Shown: positions 55,384-64,000 of the stretch, one piece after another
Layout of the letters: the number at the start of each line of letters is the position of its first letter
Position numbering within the stretch: the first letter of the stretch is position 1
Translations under genes and position numbers: made by a program
Notes under the pieces: generated by a model
The model's database searches: none
What the model was told of the DNA's origin: nothing
What the model saw: the letters and a program-made list of their open reading frames with translations, nothing else
NCBI RefSeq assembly: GCF_003143975.1
Contig: NZ_QFVR01000010.1
Coordinates: forward strand, 40,156-104,155
Direction of reading: 5' to 3'
DNA length: 64,000 nt
From: Kurthia sibirica
GTDB lineage: Bacteria > Bacillota > Bacilli > Bacillales_A > Planococcaceae

Positions 55384-56436
55384 ATGTCCTATCCATATAT
55401 AAAAGAATTCCAAAACTCTTTAGTTGAATGGTTCCAAAGAGAAAAAAGAGATTTACCATGGCGTAAAACAAAAGATCCATATAAAATCTGGGTTTCTGAG
55501 GTAATGCTACAGCAAACACGCGTAGATACCGTCATTCCTTATTACGAAAATTTTTTAGAAAAGTTCCCGACTGTTGAAGCATTGGCAACGGCTGAAGAAG
55601 AGTTTTTATTGAAGCAATGGGAAGGGTTAGGCTACTATTCTCGCGTTAGAAATTTACAAGCGGGTGTGCGAGAAGTTGTCGAAAACTATCATTCAATCGT
55701 ACCAAATAATCGCGCAAGTATATCCACTTTAAAAGGTGTAGGTCCCTATACAGCAGGTGCAGTATTATCCATTGCGTATGGCGTACCCGAGCATGCTGTT
55801 GACGGCAATGTCATGCGCGTTTTGAGTCGCGTTCTATTAATAGAAGATGACATCGCTCTGCCCAAGACAAAAAAAGTATTTGAAAAAGCCGTGATGGACT
55901 TGATGGACATTAAACATCCATCAGATTTTAATCAAGGCTTAATGGAATTAGGTGCATTAGTTTGTACACCAACATCACCAAAATGTTTACTATGCCCTGT
56001 GCGTGACTACTGTGGCGCATTTGCCGAAGGACAGACTAGTAACTTACCGGTGAAAACAAAGAAAACAAAAGTCAAAAAACTTGCATATGATGTCTTTATT
56101 GTAGAGAATGACAAGGGGCAATTATTAATGGAGAAACGTCCTGAATCAGGTCTGCTAGCTAATATGTGGGAGTTTCCAATGGTTTTAGAAAATGAACATT
56201 ATTCAGCTTTAGCGGAGTTTTCACAGCAATATAGTGTGGAAGTGCTGGGGCAGGAAGCGTTGCTAACTTTAAAACATGTATTCTCGCATATTGTATGGAA
56301 CTTAAGTAGTTACTATGTTCAGGGCGAGTCGAAGTCGGGTATATGGTTATCATTGGAAGAAATTGAGCAATTACCATTAGCAGTGCCTATGCAAAAGATT
56401 TTACAACAATATAAAATTTCTCGAAAAAAACTATAA
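55384..56436 (+). CDS. mutY: A/G-specific adenine glycosylase MutY
   Basis: A 350-aa DNA repair enzyme that excises A opposite 8-oxoguanine. Catalytic Glu39 is in SEVMLQQTRV, the HhH is LKGVGPYTAGAV, catalytic Asp140 is in AVDGNVMRV and the [4Fe-4S] loop is C194-x6-C201-x2-C204-x5-C210. The C-terminal Nudix-like domain (about 230-345) recognises 8-oxoG. GGAGGA precedes the ATG. In B. subtilis fabL and sspE follow; here ntdP comes next. Confidence 0.96.
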   Translation: MSYPYIKEFQNSLVEWFQREKRDLPWRKTKDPYKIWVSEVMLQQTRVDTVIPYYENFLEKFPTVEALATAEEEFLLKQWEGLGYYSRVRNLQAGVREVVENYHSIVPNNRASISTLKGVGPYTAGAVLSIAYGVPEHAVDGNVMRVLSRVLLIEDDIALPKTKKVFEKAVMDLMDIKHPSDFNQGLMELGALVCTPTSPKCLLCPVRDYCGAFAEGQTSNLPVKTKKTKVKKLAYDVFIVENDKGQLLMEKRPESGLLANMWEFPMVLENEHYSALAEFSQQYSVEVLGQEALLTLKHVFSHIVWNLSSYYVQGESKSGIWLSLEEIEQLPLAVPMQKILQQYKISRKKL

Positions 56437-56582
56437 AGCACACTAGCTTGAAAAAACACCAAATACGTAAATCTTTTAGATGTTCATAGCTTTTTTGCTA
56501 TAAGTTTTTCCAGGACATTGTTATAATGTTACAAAAGACTTCATCAATACAATAATTGTTTTACAAAAAGGTGGGCGAAGCG

Positions 56583-57128
56583 ATGGCGATTCCAACTGAA
56601 GGGGAAATTGTACAAATACATAGTTATAAGCATAACGGTCGTATACACCGAGTGTGGCAAGAAACGATGGTACTAAAAAGTACACCGAAAATGATGATTG
56701 GTGCCAACGATCGTACGCTTGTTACGGAGTCTGATGGTAGGACATGGCTAACGAGAGAGCCGTCTATTACTTACTTCCATACGGAACTATGGTTTAATAT
56801 TATTTGTATGTTAAGAGAAGATGGTGTTTATTACTATTGCAATATTAGTTCACCATATGTTTTTGATCACAACTCAATAAAATACATCGATTACGACCTA
56901 GATGTAAAAGTATTTCCGGATATGACTTACACAGTACTCGATGAAGATGAGTATGAACAGCACCGTCTAGAGATGGATTATCCATTGGTGATCGATGAAA
57001 TATTAAAGGCTAATATTAAAAAACTAATTGGCTGGATCAAACAACGCCGGGGTCCATTTGCAGCTGATTTTATCAAAGTATGGACAAAGCGATATGAGCT
57101 ACAAAAAGAAATTAAAAATCAACAATAA
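56583..57128 (+). CDS. ntdP: Nucleoside tri-/diphosphate phosphatase, DUF402 family (NtdP/YgaC)
   Basis: A 181-aa cytoplasmic DUF402 protein hydrolysing nucleoside tri- and diphosphates in its Staphylococcus homologue. Core motifs are [11 protein letters not shown], the [19 protein letters not shown] strand pair, and [23 protein letters not shown] with metal-ligand acids. ATG 56583 has AAGGTGGG upstream. The size and order before ygaD match B. subtilis ygaC. Confidence 0.92.
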   Translation: MAIPTEGEIVQIHSYKHNGRIHRVWQETMVLKSTPKMMIGANDRTLVTESDGRTWLTREPSITYFHTELWFNIICMLREDGVYYYCNISSPYVFDHNSIKYIDYDLDVKVFPDMTYTVLDEDEYEQHRLEMDYPLVIDEILKANIKKLIGWIKQRRGPFAADFIKVWTKRYELQKEIKNQQ

Positions 57129-57200
57129 GTTACGGGCTATCTCAAAGTGAATGACTTTGTAGAGAGCCTTTTCTATTGAAAGAACGAAGGAAGTGTTTGG

Positions 57201-58946
57201 ATGGGGAGCATGCGTAGGTATATGCAATTCGTCAAGCCGTATAAATGGGATATAGTTATTACATTCTTTTTTGGTATCATCAAATTTATGATTCCATTAG
57301 CAACACCGATCATCATTAAAATTGTCATCGATGATATTATCGGCGCAGAAAAATTATCGACAGAACAAAAAACGACAGAACTGTTTATGTGGCTTGGTAT
57401 TATGGCCGTGATGTTCTTTATATTAAGACCGCCAATTGAATACTATCGTCAATATTTTGGGCAAAGGATCAGTAATCGTATTCTTTTTGATATTCGCAAT
57501 AAGATGTATGGACATTTGCAGAAACTCGGCCTTAAATTTTATGCGAATAATCGTGTCGGTGATGTAATTTCACGAACAATTAATGATGTTGAACAAACAA
57601 AAGAATTTGTTGTCACAGGTCTCATGAATGTATGGATTGATTTAGTAACAGTGTTCATCGCCATTGGCATTATGTTATATATGGATGTGGAGTTAACATT
57701 AGTAACGTTAGTAGCATTACCGTTTTATATTATCAGTGTGAAGTTCTTCTTTACACGCTTACGAACTTTGACGCGTGAACGATCTAAAGCGTTGGCTGGT
57801 GTGCAAAGTTATTTGCATGAAAGAGTGCAAGGGATGAGTGTGATTAAAAGTTTTACGCTAGAAAAACATGAGCAAGCTATTTTTACAAAGACGAACCAAA
57901 ACTTTTTAGATAAAGCACTTGATCAAACGCGTTGGAATGCTAAAACGTTCATGGTCGTCAATACAATAACTGGAATTGCACCCGTAGCGGTTGTAGGGTA
58001 CGCTGGTTATCAAGTAATTCATGGCAATATTACGGTTGGTACATTAGCATTATTTATCGGCTATATTGATAGTTTGTATAATCCATTAAGAAGACTTGTC
58101 AATTCATCTACAACATTGACACAGTCTGTCGCTTCAATGGACCGTATGTTTGATTTATTTGATGAAGAATATGATATTACGGACCAGAAAAATGCAAAAG
58201 ATCTGCCAATAGTACAAGGAAAAGTACAATTTGATGATGTGGTATTTCGTTACGATCCTGAAGGGCGCAATATTTTAAATCATATGAGCTTTACGATTGA
58301 AGCGGGACAAACAGCTGCTTTCGTCGGTATGAGTGGCGGAGGAAAATCGACAATTATTAGTTTGATTCCACGCTTCTACGATGTTTTAGAAGGTGCCATA
58401 AAAATTGATGGTCATGATATTCGACACACGACCATTCACTCTTTGCGTGATCAAATCGGGATTGTGCAGCAAGATAATGTGTTGTTTAGTGATTCCATTA
58501 AAGAGAATATTATGATGGGGAATCCACGCGCAACGGATGAAGAAGTGATTAAAGCAGCTAAGGCAGCAAACGCACATGACTTTATCATGGAATTTCCAGA
58601 GGGCTATAATACAATGGTTGGAGAACGCGGCGTCAAATTGTCTGGAGGACAAAAGCAACGTGTAGCAATCGCGCGAGTATTTTTAAAAAATCCTCCAATA
58701 TTAATTTTAGATGAAGCGACTTCGGCACTCGATCTTGAAAGTGAAGCATTAATCCAAGAATCATTAGAACGACTAGCGCATAATCGTACAACATTAATCG
58801 TTGCACATCGCTTATCGACGATTACTCATGCTGATCAAATTATGCTCATTGATCATGGTGAACTAAAAGAAGTCGGAACACATCAAGAGTTGATGGATAG
58901 AAAACGACTTTATAGCGATTTATTTAATGTACAAGTACTGAATTGA
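57201..58946 (+). CDS. ygaD: ABC transporter with fused permease and ATPase (YgaD-like)
   Basis: A 581-aa half-transporter: six membrane helices (about residues 20-310), then an ATPase domain with Walker A GMSGGGKSTI, Q loop QQDNVLF, signature LSGGQKQRVAIARV, Walker B ILILDEATSALD and H-loop VAHRLST. It is a multidrug/lipid type exporter that should homodimerise. Walker A has Gly-Gly-Gly where Gly-Ser-Gly is usual. GAAGGAAG precedes the ATG. Confidence 0.95.
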   Translation: MGSMRRYMQFVKPYKWDIVITFFFGIIKFMIPLATPIIIKIVIDDIIGAEKLSTEQKTTELFMWLGIMAVMFFILRPPIEYYRQYFGQRISNRILFDIRNKMYGHLQKLGLKFYANNRVGDVISRTINDVEQTKEFVVTGLMNVWIDLVTVFIAIGIMLYMDVELTLVTLVALPFYIISVKFFFTRLRTLTRERSKALAGVQSYLHERVQGMSVIKSFTLEKHEQAIFTKTNQNFLDKALDQTRWNAKTFMVVNTITGIAPVAVVGYAGYQVIHGNITVGTLALFIGYIDSLYNPLRRLVNSSTTLTQSVASMDRMFDLFDEEYDITDQKNAKDLPIVQGKVQFDDVVFRYDPEGRNILNHMSFTIEAGQTAAFVGMSGGGKSTIISLIPRFYDVLEGAIKIDGHDIRHTTIHSLRDQIGIVQQDNVLFSDSIKENIMMGNPRATDEEVIKAAKAANAHDFIMEFPEGYNTMVGERGVKLSGGQKQRVAIARVFLKNPPILILDEATSALDLESEALIQESLERLAHNRTTLIVAHRLSTITHADQIMLIDHGELKEVGTHQELMDRKRLYSDLFNVQVLN

Positions 58947-58994
58947 AAAAGAGTTCGTCCCTATCCATAAAATGGATAGGGACGAACTCTTTTA
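58947..58994. terminator. Long bidirectional terminator
   Basis: A perfect stem of about 21 bp (58947-58967 with 58973-58993) with a short AT loop lies between convergent ygaD and ygaE. Confidence 0.9.
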
Positions 58995-58998
58995 TTTT

Positions 58999-60090
58999 TT
59001 AAATAACCTCTTCATTTTTCTCTTTAAACGATTCTTTGGAATGATGCTGTTGGAATGATGTGATCAGCGTATCTAAATGCTCCAAGTTTTCTTCATAATC
59101 TAAAATACGAGATAGAATATGCAATAAATGATAACTTGAAAATTCTTCTTCGCCTTCTTTAGCATGTTCTTGGACGATGTATTTTGCAAAAACATCCATT
59201 ACCTCATTGCGTTGTAAAAATTCCTCTTGCCCAATCCAAGTTGTATGTTCCGCCTTCAACTTCCCAGTATATTTTAGCAGTAGTTGCTCATGGTAAGTGA
59301 GTAAGTAGTCCAGTCGCGACTGAATCATAATATGGAATTTTTCAGGCATTTGAGATAATTCATTTTCATGGAGGTGTAGACGATTTAATAATTCAATACT
59401 TTTTGTCATCGTAATGAGCATTTGTCTATAGACAACGAGTTTTCTAAACTTCACATGACGTGCTTTTTTTGTATAGGGGCGTTCTTCTTTAAAAAGTTTA
59501 TATAAAGAACTAACGCGTTCATACTGCTCGCGCAACCTACGTAAAGATTGCTTTGTGGAAGTATGTTCTGAAGCTTGACGAACGGCCAAACGAATCCATT
59601 TAATAATATCACTTTGTAAATACTTGATGGAGGTGAAAAGACGCTCCTCGTATTTCGGTGGTAAGAAAATGAGATTGATGATGAAAGCAGCAAGAACACC
59701 TGTCATAACTGTGAGAAATCTCAAAACTGCAAATTCAATAAAATCACCTTGTTGGAATTCTAAAATGACGATGACGGTTACCAATGCCAAAGAGATACTA
59801 CTCTCTAGTTTGAAACGCATCATAATGAGCAGGGTAACGATGACAGCAAAACCTACAACGGCAAAGGAATGACCGAATACTGTACCGAAAATGACGGCGA
59901 CAACTGCGCCAATTATATTACCTTGTACCTGCTCGATAATTGTTTTATAAGAGCGATAAATCGAAGGCTGCAATGCGAATATCGCTGCTATTCCTGCAAA
60001 GATAGGAGAAGGTAACTCCAACCAAGTTGCAACATAAAAGGCAAGGACAATCGCAAGGCCTGTTTTTAATATCCGGGCACCTAATTTCAT
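58999..60090 (-). CDS. ygaE: Aromatic-acid exporter/FUSC-type membrane protein (YgaE-like)
   Basis: A 363-aa protein: five to six short membrane helices in the first 145 residues (LGARILKTGLAIVLAFYVAT onward, with GNIIGAVVAVIFGTVFG) and a long cytoplasmic helical domain. This is the DUF939/FUSC architecture of YgaE. The ribosome binding site is weak. Transport function is inferred from the family. The B. subtilis neighbour gsaB between ygaE and ygaF is absent here. Confidence 0.9.
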   Translation of the reverse strand: MKLGARILKTGLAIVLAFYVATWLELPSPIFAGIAAIFALQPSIYRSYKTIIEQVQGNIIGAVVAVIFGTVFGHSFAVVGFAVIVTLLIMMRFKLESSISLALVTVIVILEFQQGDFIEFAVLRFLTVMTGVLAAFIINLIFLPPKYEERLFTSIKYLQSDIIKWIRLAVRQASEHTSTKQSLRRLREQYERVSSLYKLFKEERPYTKKARHVKFRKLVVYRQMLITMTKSIELLNRLHLHENELSQMPEKFHIMIQSRLDYLLTYHEQLLLKYTGKLKAEHTTWIGQEEFLQRNEVMDVFAKYIVQEHAKEGEEEFSSYHLLHILSRILDYEENLEHLDTLITSFQQHHSKESFKEKNEEVI

Positions 60091-60247
60091 GAGAAATGGG
60101 TAACCTCACTTTCTGACTTTATATGGACGTACTCTAAACTATTAAGTACGTTGGGTCAACTATAATTTTAATTGTAGACAAAATCCACAACTTTTACCAA
60201 ATATATTGATACAATAAAGAAACAAATAAACTTTGGAGGTAATGGAT

Positions 60248-60724
60248 ATGACAAATTTGACTGGTTTACAAGCACCTGATTTTTCTTTGCAAAATGAGAA
60301 AGGTGAAACAGTTTCCTTGAGCGACTTTCTGAATAAGAAAAACGTGATTTTATATTTTTATCCAAAAGACATGACACCAGGTTGTAAGACTGAAGCATGC
60401 GATTTTGCAGCAGCGTATGAAGATTTTTCTGATTTAGATGCAGTTATTTTAGGTGTGAGTCCAGATTCAGCTGAACGTCATAGTAAATTTATCGACAAAC
60501 ATGGCCTACCATTTTCACTATTAGTAGATGAAGACCAAGAAGTAGCAGAAAAATATGGCGTTTGGCAATTAAAGAAAAATTTTGGCAAAGAATATATGGG
60601 TATTGTACGTTCAACCTTCCTCGTCAATAAAGAGGGAATCGTGCAACAGGAGTGGAGAAATGTAAGAGTAAAAGATCATGTAGCAGCAGTTGCCGAAGTG
60701 CTGAGAAAAGCAGGTGACAATTAA
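60248..60724 (+). CDS. bcp: Thioredoxin-dependent thiol peroxidase Bcp (peroxiredoxin Q)
   Basis: A 158-aa peroxiredoxin reducing H2O2 and organic peroxides. The peroxidatic Cys46 (TPGC) and resolving Cys51 (TEACDF) are five residues apart, as in the Bcp class. ATG 60248 is nine bases from GGAGG; earlier in-frame starts overlap that site. The following dehydrogenase gene begins one base after its stop. An AT-rich inverted repeat about 90 bases upstream is not a good PerR box. Confidence 0.93.
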   Translation: MTNLTGLQAPDFSLQNEKGETVSLSDFLNKKNVILYFYPKDMTPGCKTEACDFAAAYEDFSDLDAVILGVSPDSAERHSKFIDKHGLPFSLLVDEDQEVAEKYGVWQLKKNFGKEYMGIVRSTFLVNKEGIVQQEWRNVRVKDHVAAVAEVLRKAGDN

Positions 60725-60725
60725 C

Positions 60726-61670
60726 ATGATTTATTTTACATTTGATCCACGCCCTGATTTGAAAAGTGATTTACAGTCAAGCCTACCAAATGAACAATTG
60801 ATCTTTGCTAAAAAAATAGATCCTAGTGATTTTGCAAAAGCGGAAATTATCGTGTCATATGGCGAAGACCTTACACCCGAAAATATTGCACTTGCGCAAG
60901 AGTTAAAATGGTTATTCATCGCATCAGCTGGTGTTGAGAAATTACCATTAACTGAATTGAAAGAGCGAGGGATAACTGTCTCAAATGTGAGAGGGATTCA
61001 CAAAACGCCAATGGCTGAATCAGTTCTCGGTCATATTTTAGCCCATTACCGTTCTTTGCCCACTATTTACAAAGAACAAACACAACATAATTGGCGACGT
61101 AAAATGCCATCAAAAGAATTGCGTGGGCAAACAGCTTTAATTTTAGGACCAGGAGCGATAGGTGGAGAAATTGGTCGTTTACTACAAGCATTTGGTGTAC
61201 AAACAATCGGCTGCAATCGCTCAAAAAAACATGCACCTTTTATGGATCGTATGGTGGGGTTTGATGACTTACTCACCGCGTTACCTACGGCTGATATCGT
61301 GCTATCAGTATTACCAAGTACACCACAAACCTATCATTTATTGACGACTGAATATTTTTTGGCAATGAAGGAAGATGCACTATTCTTGAATTTTGGACGC
61401 GGAACATTAGTAGAAACTGCCGTGTTACAACAAGCACTTGAAACACATGAAATTGCTGCTGCTGTTTGTGATGTTTTTGAAGAGGAACCATTACCTGCAA
61501 CATCAGCGCTATGGCAGCTCGAGAACCTGACTGTATCTCCCCATACATCGAGCCACTCATCACGCTACTTAGAAAGAAGTTTTGAGTTATTTAAACGTGA
61601 TTTCATTAACTACAGAGCACATAAAATAAATGAGCTAGAAAATCTTGTGGATTTAACTGCAGGCTATTGA
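60726..61670 (+). CDS. D-isomer specific 2-hydroxyacid dehydrogenase
   Basis: A 314-aa NAD(P)-dependent dehydrogenase. It has the substrate-binding Ser/Gly loop VSNVRGIHKTPMAESVL, the dinucleotide motif LGPGAIGGEIG (Gly pattern GxGxxG) and catalytic residues in NFGRGTLVE (Arg), CDVFEEEPL (Glu) and PHTSSHS (His). The group is close to glyoxylate/hydroxypyruvate reductases; the exact substrate is open. It overlaps the bcp end if the GTG 60714 is used, but ATG 60726 is better spaced from CAGGTGA. Confidence 0.92.
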   Translation: MIYFTFDPRPDLKSDLQSSLPNEQLIFAKKIDPSDFAKAEIIVSYGEDLTPENIALAQELKWLFIASAGVEKLPLTELKERGITVSNVRGIHKTPMAESVLGHILAHYRSLPTIYKEQTQHNWRRKMPSKELRGQTALILGPGAIGGEIGRLLQAFGVQTIGCNRSKKHAPFMDRMVGFDDLLTALPTADIVLSVLPSTPQTYHLLTTEYFLAMKEDALFLNFGRGTLVETAVLQQALETHEIAAAVCDVFEEEPLPATSALWQLENLTVSPHTSSHSSRYLERSFELFKRDFINYRAHKINELENLVDLTAGY

Positions 61671-61766
61671 TTTTCATTCATAGCACCCTATTTGAGAATA
61701 GCATCTGATTTTTTTAGTGGATAAACTATAGAAGTTGACAGAGTGCACTGTATTTCGATACACTAT

Positions 61767-61781
61767 TTATAACAATTATAA
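61767..61781. promoter_or_regulatory. PerR box upstream of perR
   Basis: TTATAACAATTATAA matches the PerR consensus at all defined positions but one. It lies 33 bases before the perR start, indicating autorepression. Confidence 0.8.
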
Positions 61782-61813
61782 TTAAAGAATATTTATGAAA
61801 GAGGTGCATGGCG

Positions 61814-62245
61814 ATGTCAGAAAAGCAATTAGAGACTGCGCTAGACACGCTGAAAAAAACAGGCGTTAGGATTACTCCGCAACGTCATGCGATTTTAGAA
61901 TACTTAATTGAAACGATGACACATCCAACAGCGGATGATATCTATAAATCATTAGAAGCGAAATTTCCGAATATGAGTGTCGCAACGGTTTATAATAATC
62001 TGCGCGTATTCAAAGAGTCTGGCTTAGTGCAAGAATTGACTTATGGAGATAATGCAAGTCGTTTTGATTTTATTACGAGTAAGCATTATCATACGATTTG
62101 TGAATCTTGTGGCAAAATTGTCGACTTCCACTACCCAGGGCTAGATGAAATCGAACGTTTTACCGAACATGTTACAGGTTTTAAAGTAAATTCACATCGT
62201 TTAGAAATCTATGGTCTATGTCCAGCTTGTCAGACTAAATCGTAA
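61814..62245 (+). CDS. perR: Peroxide-responsive repressor PerR
   Basis: A 143-aa Fur-family repressor. With the start at ATG 61814 the residues fall exactly on B. subtilis PerR numbering: regulatory metal ligands H37, D85, H91, H93 and D104, and structural zinc cysteines C96, C99, C136 and C139. Winged helix: [20 protein letters not shown]. Peroxide oxidises H37/H91 when Fe(II) is bound, releasing DNA. AGAGG is nine bases upstream; ATG 61808 is too close to it. Its targets in this window include perR itself and the zosA-like gene. Confidence 0.97.
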   Translation: MSEKQLETALDTLKKTGVRITPQRHAILEYLIETMTHPTADDIYKSLEAKFPNMSVATVYNNLRVFKESGLVQELTYGDNASRFDFITSKHYHTICESCGKIVDFHYPGLDEIERFTEHVTGFKVNSHRLEIYGLCPACQTKS

Positions 62246-62254
62246 AAATGATTT

Positions 62255-62296
62255 AAAGGCTTGGGAAATTGATGAGATTTCTCAAGCCTTTTTTAT
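62255..62296. terminator. Bidirectional terminator between perR and ygzB
   Basis: AAAGGCTTGGGAAAT (62255-62269) pairs with ATTTCTCAAGCCTTT (62277-62291, one mismatch) and is followed by T's. Confidence 0.85.
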
Positions 62297-62325
62297 GCAA
62301 AAAAAAAGAGCAGCAGCAGCCCCTC

Positions 62326-62700
62326 TTACTTTGAATCTATTTCTTGCGTCTTTGATTTTGTTTTATTATTATAAGATTGGTCAAACTCTTTACCGATTAG
62401 ATTTGGATCCAATGTCAAAGGTTCATTACAATACATGCACATATCAACACGTCCTAAGACTTTTGTATGCTTTTGACAGCTTGGGCATGCGACCACAATA
62501 GCGCGCGTTGATAATAATCCAATCCAAGCATATGTAGCGGTACTACCGATAATGCATAATAAACCAAGCGTCATAAAGATGATGACTAACACAGCATTCT
62601 CTTTAAAGAAAATAGCGCCATACATGATGACAAATCCAATAAAGATTAAGGATAAAGCAAATGAACGTATTTTGTTTATTTTGTTTTTATAGGGTTTCAT
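62326..62700 (-). CDS. ygzB: YgzB family membrane protein
   Basis: A 124-aa protein with two membrane helices (about residues 12-32 and 37-60) and a C-terminal zinc-ribbon-like part with CPSC and CMYC. It matches YgzB (UPF0295), always next to perR in this order. Function is unknown. GGAGGTC precedes the ATG. Confidence 0.92.
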   Translation of the reverse strand: MKPYKNKINKIRSFALSLIFIGFVIMYGAIFFKENAVLVIIFMTLGLLCIIGSTATYAWIGLLSTRAIVVACPSCQKHTKVLGRVDMCMYCNEPLTLDPNLIGKEFDQSYNNKTKSKTQEIDSK

Positions 62701-62803
62701 ATGTAGACCTCCTAATCTATAATTTACTATATCATATAAAATTGTAAAAAATAAACAAAGATACTATTTTTTTATTTGAAGAATAATTATGAGGAGGAGT
62801 AGA

Positions 62804-63670
62804 ATGGAACATATATTGAGACCTATTTATCAAGAAAGAGCGGGCGATCCAAACACATTAGGCGCAATTCTTGTAGAAAAAGTTGATGAATTAAGTCCGA
62901 CGACGGATAATTTTGATTCTGTGTTGCTTCTATTAGTAAAAGAAGCAGAGTTACCGATCTTTACAAAGCATTATACTTATAATAATCGAATTACTGCTAT
63001 GCATATAATTACAGAGGCACAGCTTAGGAAATGGTTATTATTAGCAACGAATAAAAAACTTGTAGATTGGTTATATAACGGACGCGTTGTTTTTGATCGC
63101 AATGAATTTGTTAGCACATTACGTAAAGAATTAAAAGATAATCCTTATTACGGTCGCTCTATTAAGATGGGTATCGAATTTTCAAAGCTATTACGCCGCT
63201 ATCAAGAAGGACGTGTTAGCTTTGAACAAAAGAACTTCTTTGATGCATATCATCATATGAGTGAGTCGCTATTACATTTAGCCAGACTATCTATAATAGA
63301 AGAAGGGAACTATCCAGAACTAATGGTCTGGAATCAAGTACGCTACTTTAATGCAGAAGTATATCGATTAAATGAAGAATTTATTATGAGTTCAGAATCC
63401 ATCGAACAAAGATTGGAACTTGTATTTCTAGCAACTGAGTTTATGTTGAATTCTAAAATGGAAGAATGTAGCGTCCATATACTACGTGTTATGGAAGAAC
63501 AAACGAATTGGTCTATTCAACAATTACATGAACAAGAAGAACTTAAAAATTATTCAATAAACCTAGAAGTATTCATTGAATACTTAGTAGATAAAGGGTA
63601 TATTGATATAGAACGTTTGGAGACAAAAACGCCAAATGTCTATCATCGATACTATGTAGTGCATGGATGA
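62804..63670 (+). CDS. ygxA: Nucleotidyltransferase-like protein YgxA
   Basis: A 288-aa cytoplasmic protein. An N-terminal nucleotidyltransferase-like region (LRPIYQERAGDPNTLGAILV), a middle helical region and a winged-helix-like end (YLVDKGYIDIERLE) match YgxA. The catalytic Gly-Ser motif of active transferases is not evident, so activity is doubtful. ATG 62804 has GAGGAGGAG upstream, which overlaps ATG 62789. It precedes the rRNA operon, as in B. subtilis rrnD. Confidence 0.9.
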   Translation: MEHILRPIYQERAGDPNTLGAILVEKVDELSPTTDNFDSVLLLLVKEAELPIFTKHYTYNNRITAMHIITEAQLRKWLLLATNKKLVDWLYNGRVVFDRNEFVSTLRKELKDNPYYGRSIKMGIEFSKLLRRYQEGRVSFEQKNFFDAYHHMSESLLHLARLSIIEEGNYPELMVWNQVRYFNAEVYRLNEEFIMSSESIEQRLELVFLATEFMLNSKMEECSVHILRVMEEQTNWSIQQLHEQEELKNYSINLEVFIEYLVDKGYIDIERLETKTPNVYHRYYVVHG

Positions 63671-63712
63671 ACAGTCGTTTTAAATGTTTTTAAAAAAACT
63701 TTTAAAACATAG

Positions 63713-63742
63713 TTGACAATTGATATGATATTATTGTATTAT
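63713..63742 (+). promoter_or_regulatory. rRNA operon promoter P1
   Basis: TTGACA (63713-63718) and TATTAT (63737-63742), 18 bases apart, in an AT-rich context. Confidence 0.75.
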
Positions 63743-63822
63743 AGTAATTGTCGTTAGGACAACAACAAGAAATAACGAAACAGCTTACTCAAACAACGTT
63801 AAAAACTTTTTCAAAAAAGTTG

Positions 63823-63851
63823 TTGACAAAGAAAAAGTAAAATGTTAAGAT
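63823..63851 (+). promoter_or_regulatory. rRNA operon promoter P2
   Basis: TTGACA (63823-63828) and TAAGAT (63846-63851), exactly 17 bases apart. Tandem P1/P2 is typical of Bacillales rrn operons. Confidence 0.8.
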
Positions 63852-63857
63852 ATTAAA

Positions 63858-64000
63858 TGTCGCTGAAACAAAACGACAACAACAAAACATGAACCTTGAA
63901 AACTAAACAAGCAGTGAAGTTAATCAATATAAAGTCTTACAAACTTTAATTAGTGCGTAAGCAAACGAAGACATTCTATTCGTAGAATGTCGTTATCGAA
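63858..64000 (+). other. 16S rRNA leader (partial; gene begins beyond the window)
   Basis: It contains the boxA-region text AACCTTGAAAACTAAACA typical of rRNA leaders (about 63892-63909) and a 9-bp hairpin capped by a TTCG loop (63970-63991), a likely part of the processing stem. No mature 16S sequence is seen. Confidence 0.8.

Noticed and set aside
60150..60185. Possible PerR box before bcp
   Set aside because: CTATAATT/AATTGTAG is palindromic but does not have the 7-1-7 spacing and has several deviations.

Overview
The window is A+T-rich chromosomal DNA from a Gram-positive, motile member of the Bacillales, most likely in the Lysinibacillus/Kurthia/Solibacillus part of the Planococcaceae. 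Gene families, strong GGAGG-type ribosome binding sites, GTG and TTG starts and gene order all support this. The right-hand 12 kb (yfhF, recX, yfhH, yfhJ, yfhP, mutY, ygaC/ntdP, ygaD, ygaE, bcp, perR, ygzB, ygxA, then an rRNA leader) follows the Bacillus subtilis order into rrnD. A D-aspartate ligase and an aspartate racemase point to an L-Lys-D-Asp (A4alpha) peptidoglycan, as reported for Lysinibacillus and Kurthia. The genus itself is inference.

Layout. 1-9.2 kb: an rlmD-type rRNA methyltransferase, a decayed HxlR regulator, a three-gene unit (STAS-like protein, GNAT-like protein, MCP without a sensor domain), two tandem 561-aa chemoreceptors and small proteins. 9.5-14.3 kb: a DUF1456 protein, a divergent Fur-boxed siderophore importer (yfiY / yfiZ-yfhA) and a short FbpA-like ORF. 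14.3-19.2 kb: a four-gene unit of asparagine-synthase-type amidotransferase, C39-like lipoprotein, D-Asp ligase-like ATP-grasp enzyme and Asp racemase, which together could make and amidate a D-Asp cross-bridge. 19.4-29.5 kb: DEAD-box helicase, M29 aminopeptidase, XRE regulator plus membrane partner, two-component system, parvulin foldase, DUF4870 unit, TPP-riboswitch-controlled thiT and a methionine aminopeptidase. Interspersed repeats of two families lie in the spacers of this region and at 10.3 kb. 29.5-37.2 kb: TspO-like membrane protein, PPK2, GNAT, carbonic anhydrase, MreBH, a second M29 aminopeptidase and motAB. 37.2-51.8 kb: DUF1128, two tandem AGCS amino-acid:cation symporters, YtxH and YihY proteins, a ZosA-type P-type ATPase with a perfect PerR box and Fur-like boxes, class I fumarase, an SE1561-type protein, a possibly structured leader before a YfkF-like MFS exporter, GNAT, a Cache-domain chemoreceptor and a second rlmD-type gene. 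51.8-64 kb: the yfhF-to-ygxA block, ending in tandem rRNA promoters and leader; the 16S gene itself lies beyond the window.

Connections. Metal and peroxide control links yfiYZ/yfhA (Fur), the zosA-like gene (PerR plus Fur-like sites), perR (own PerR box) and bcp. Motility and chemotaxis are represented by motAB and four chemoreceptors. Recent duplication is a theme: two rlmD, two ampS, two alsT-like genes and the MCP pair. I saw no prophage, intact insertion sequence, tRNA gene or CRISPR array. Seven small proteins or peptides below about 60 residues are described, six of them found by reading the spacers; two are tentative.
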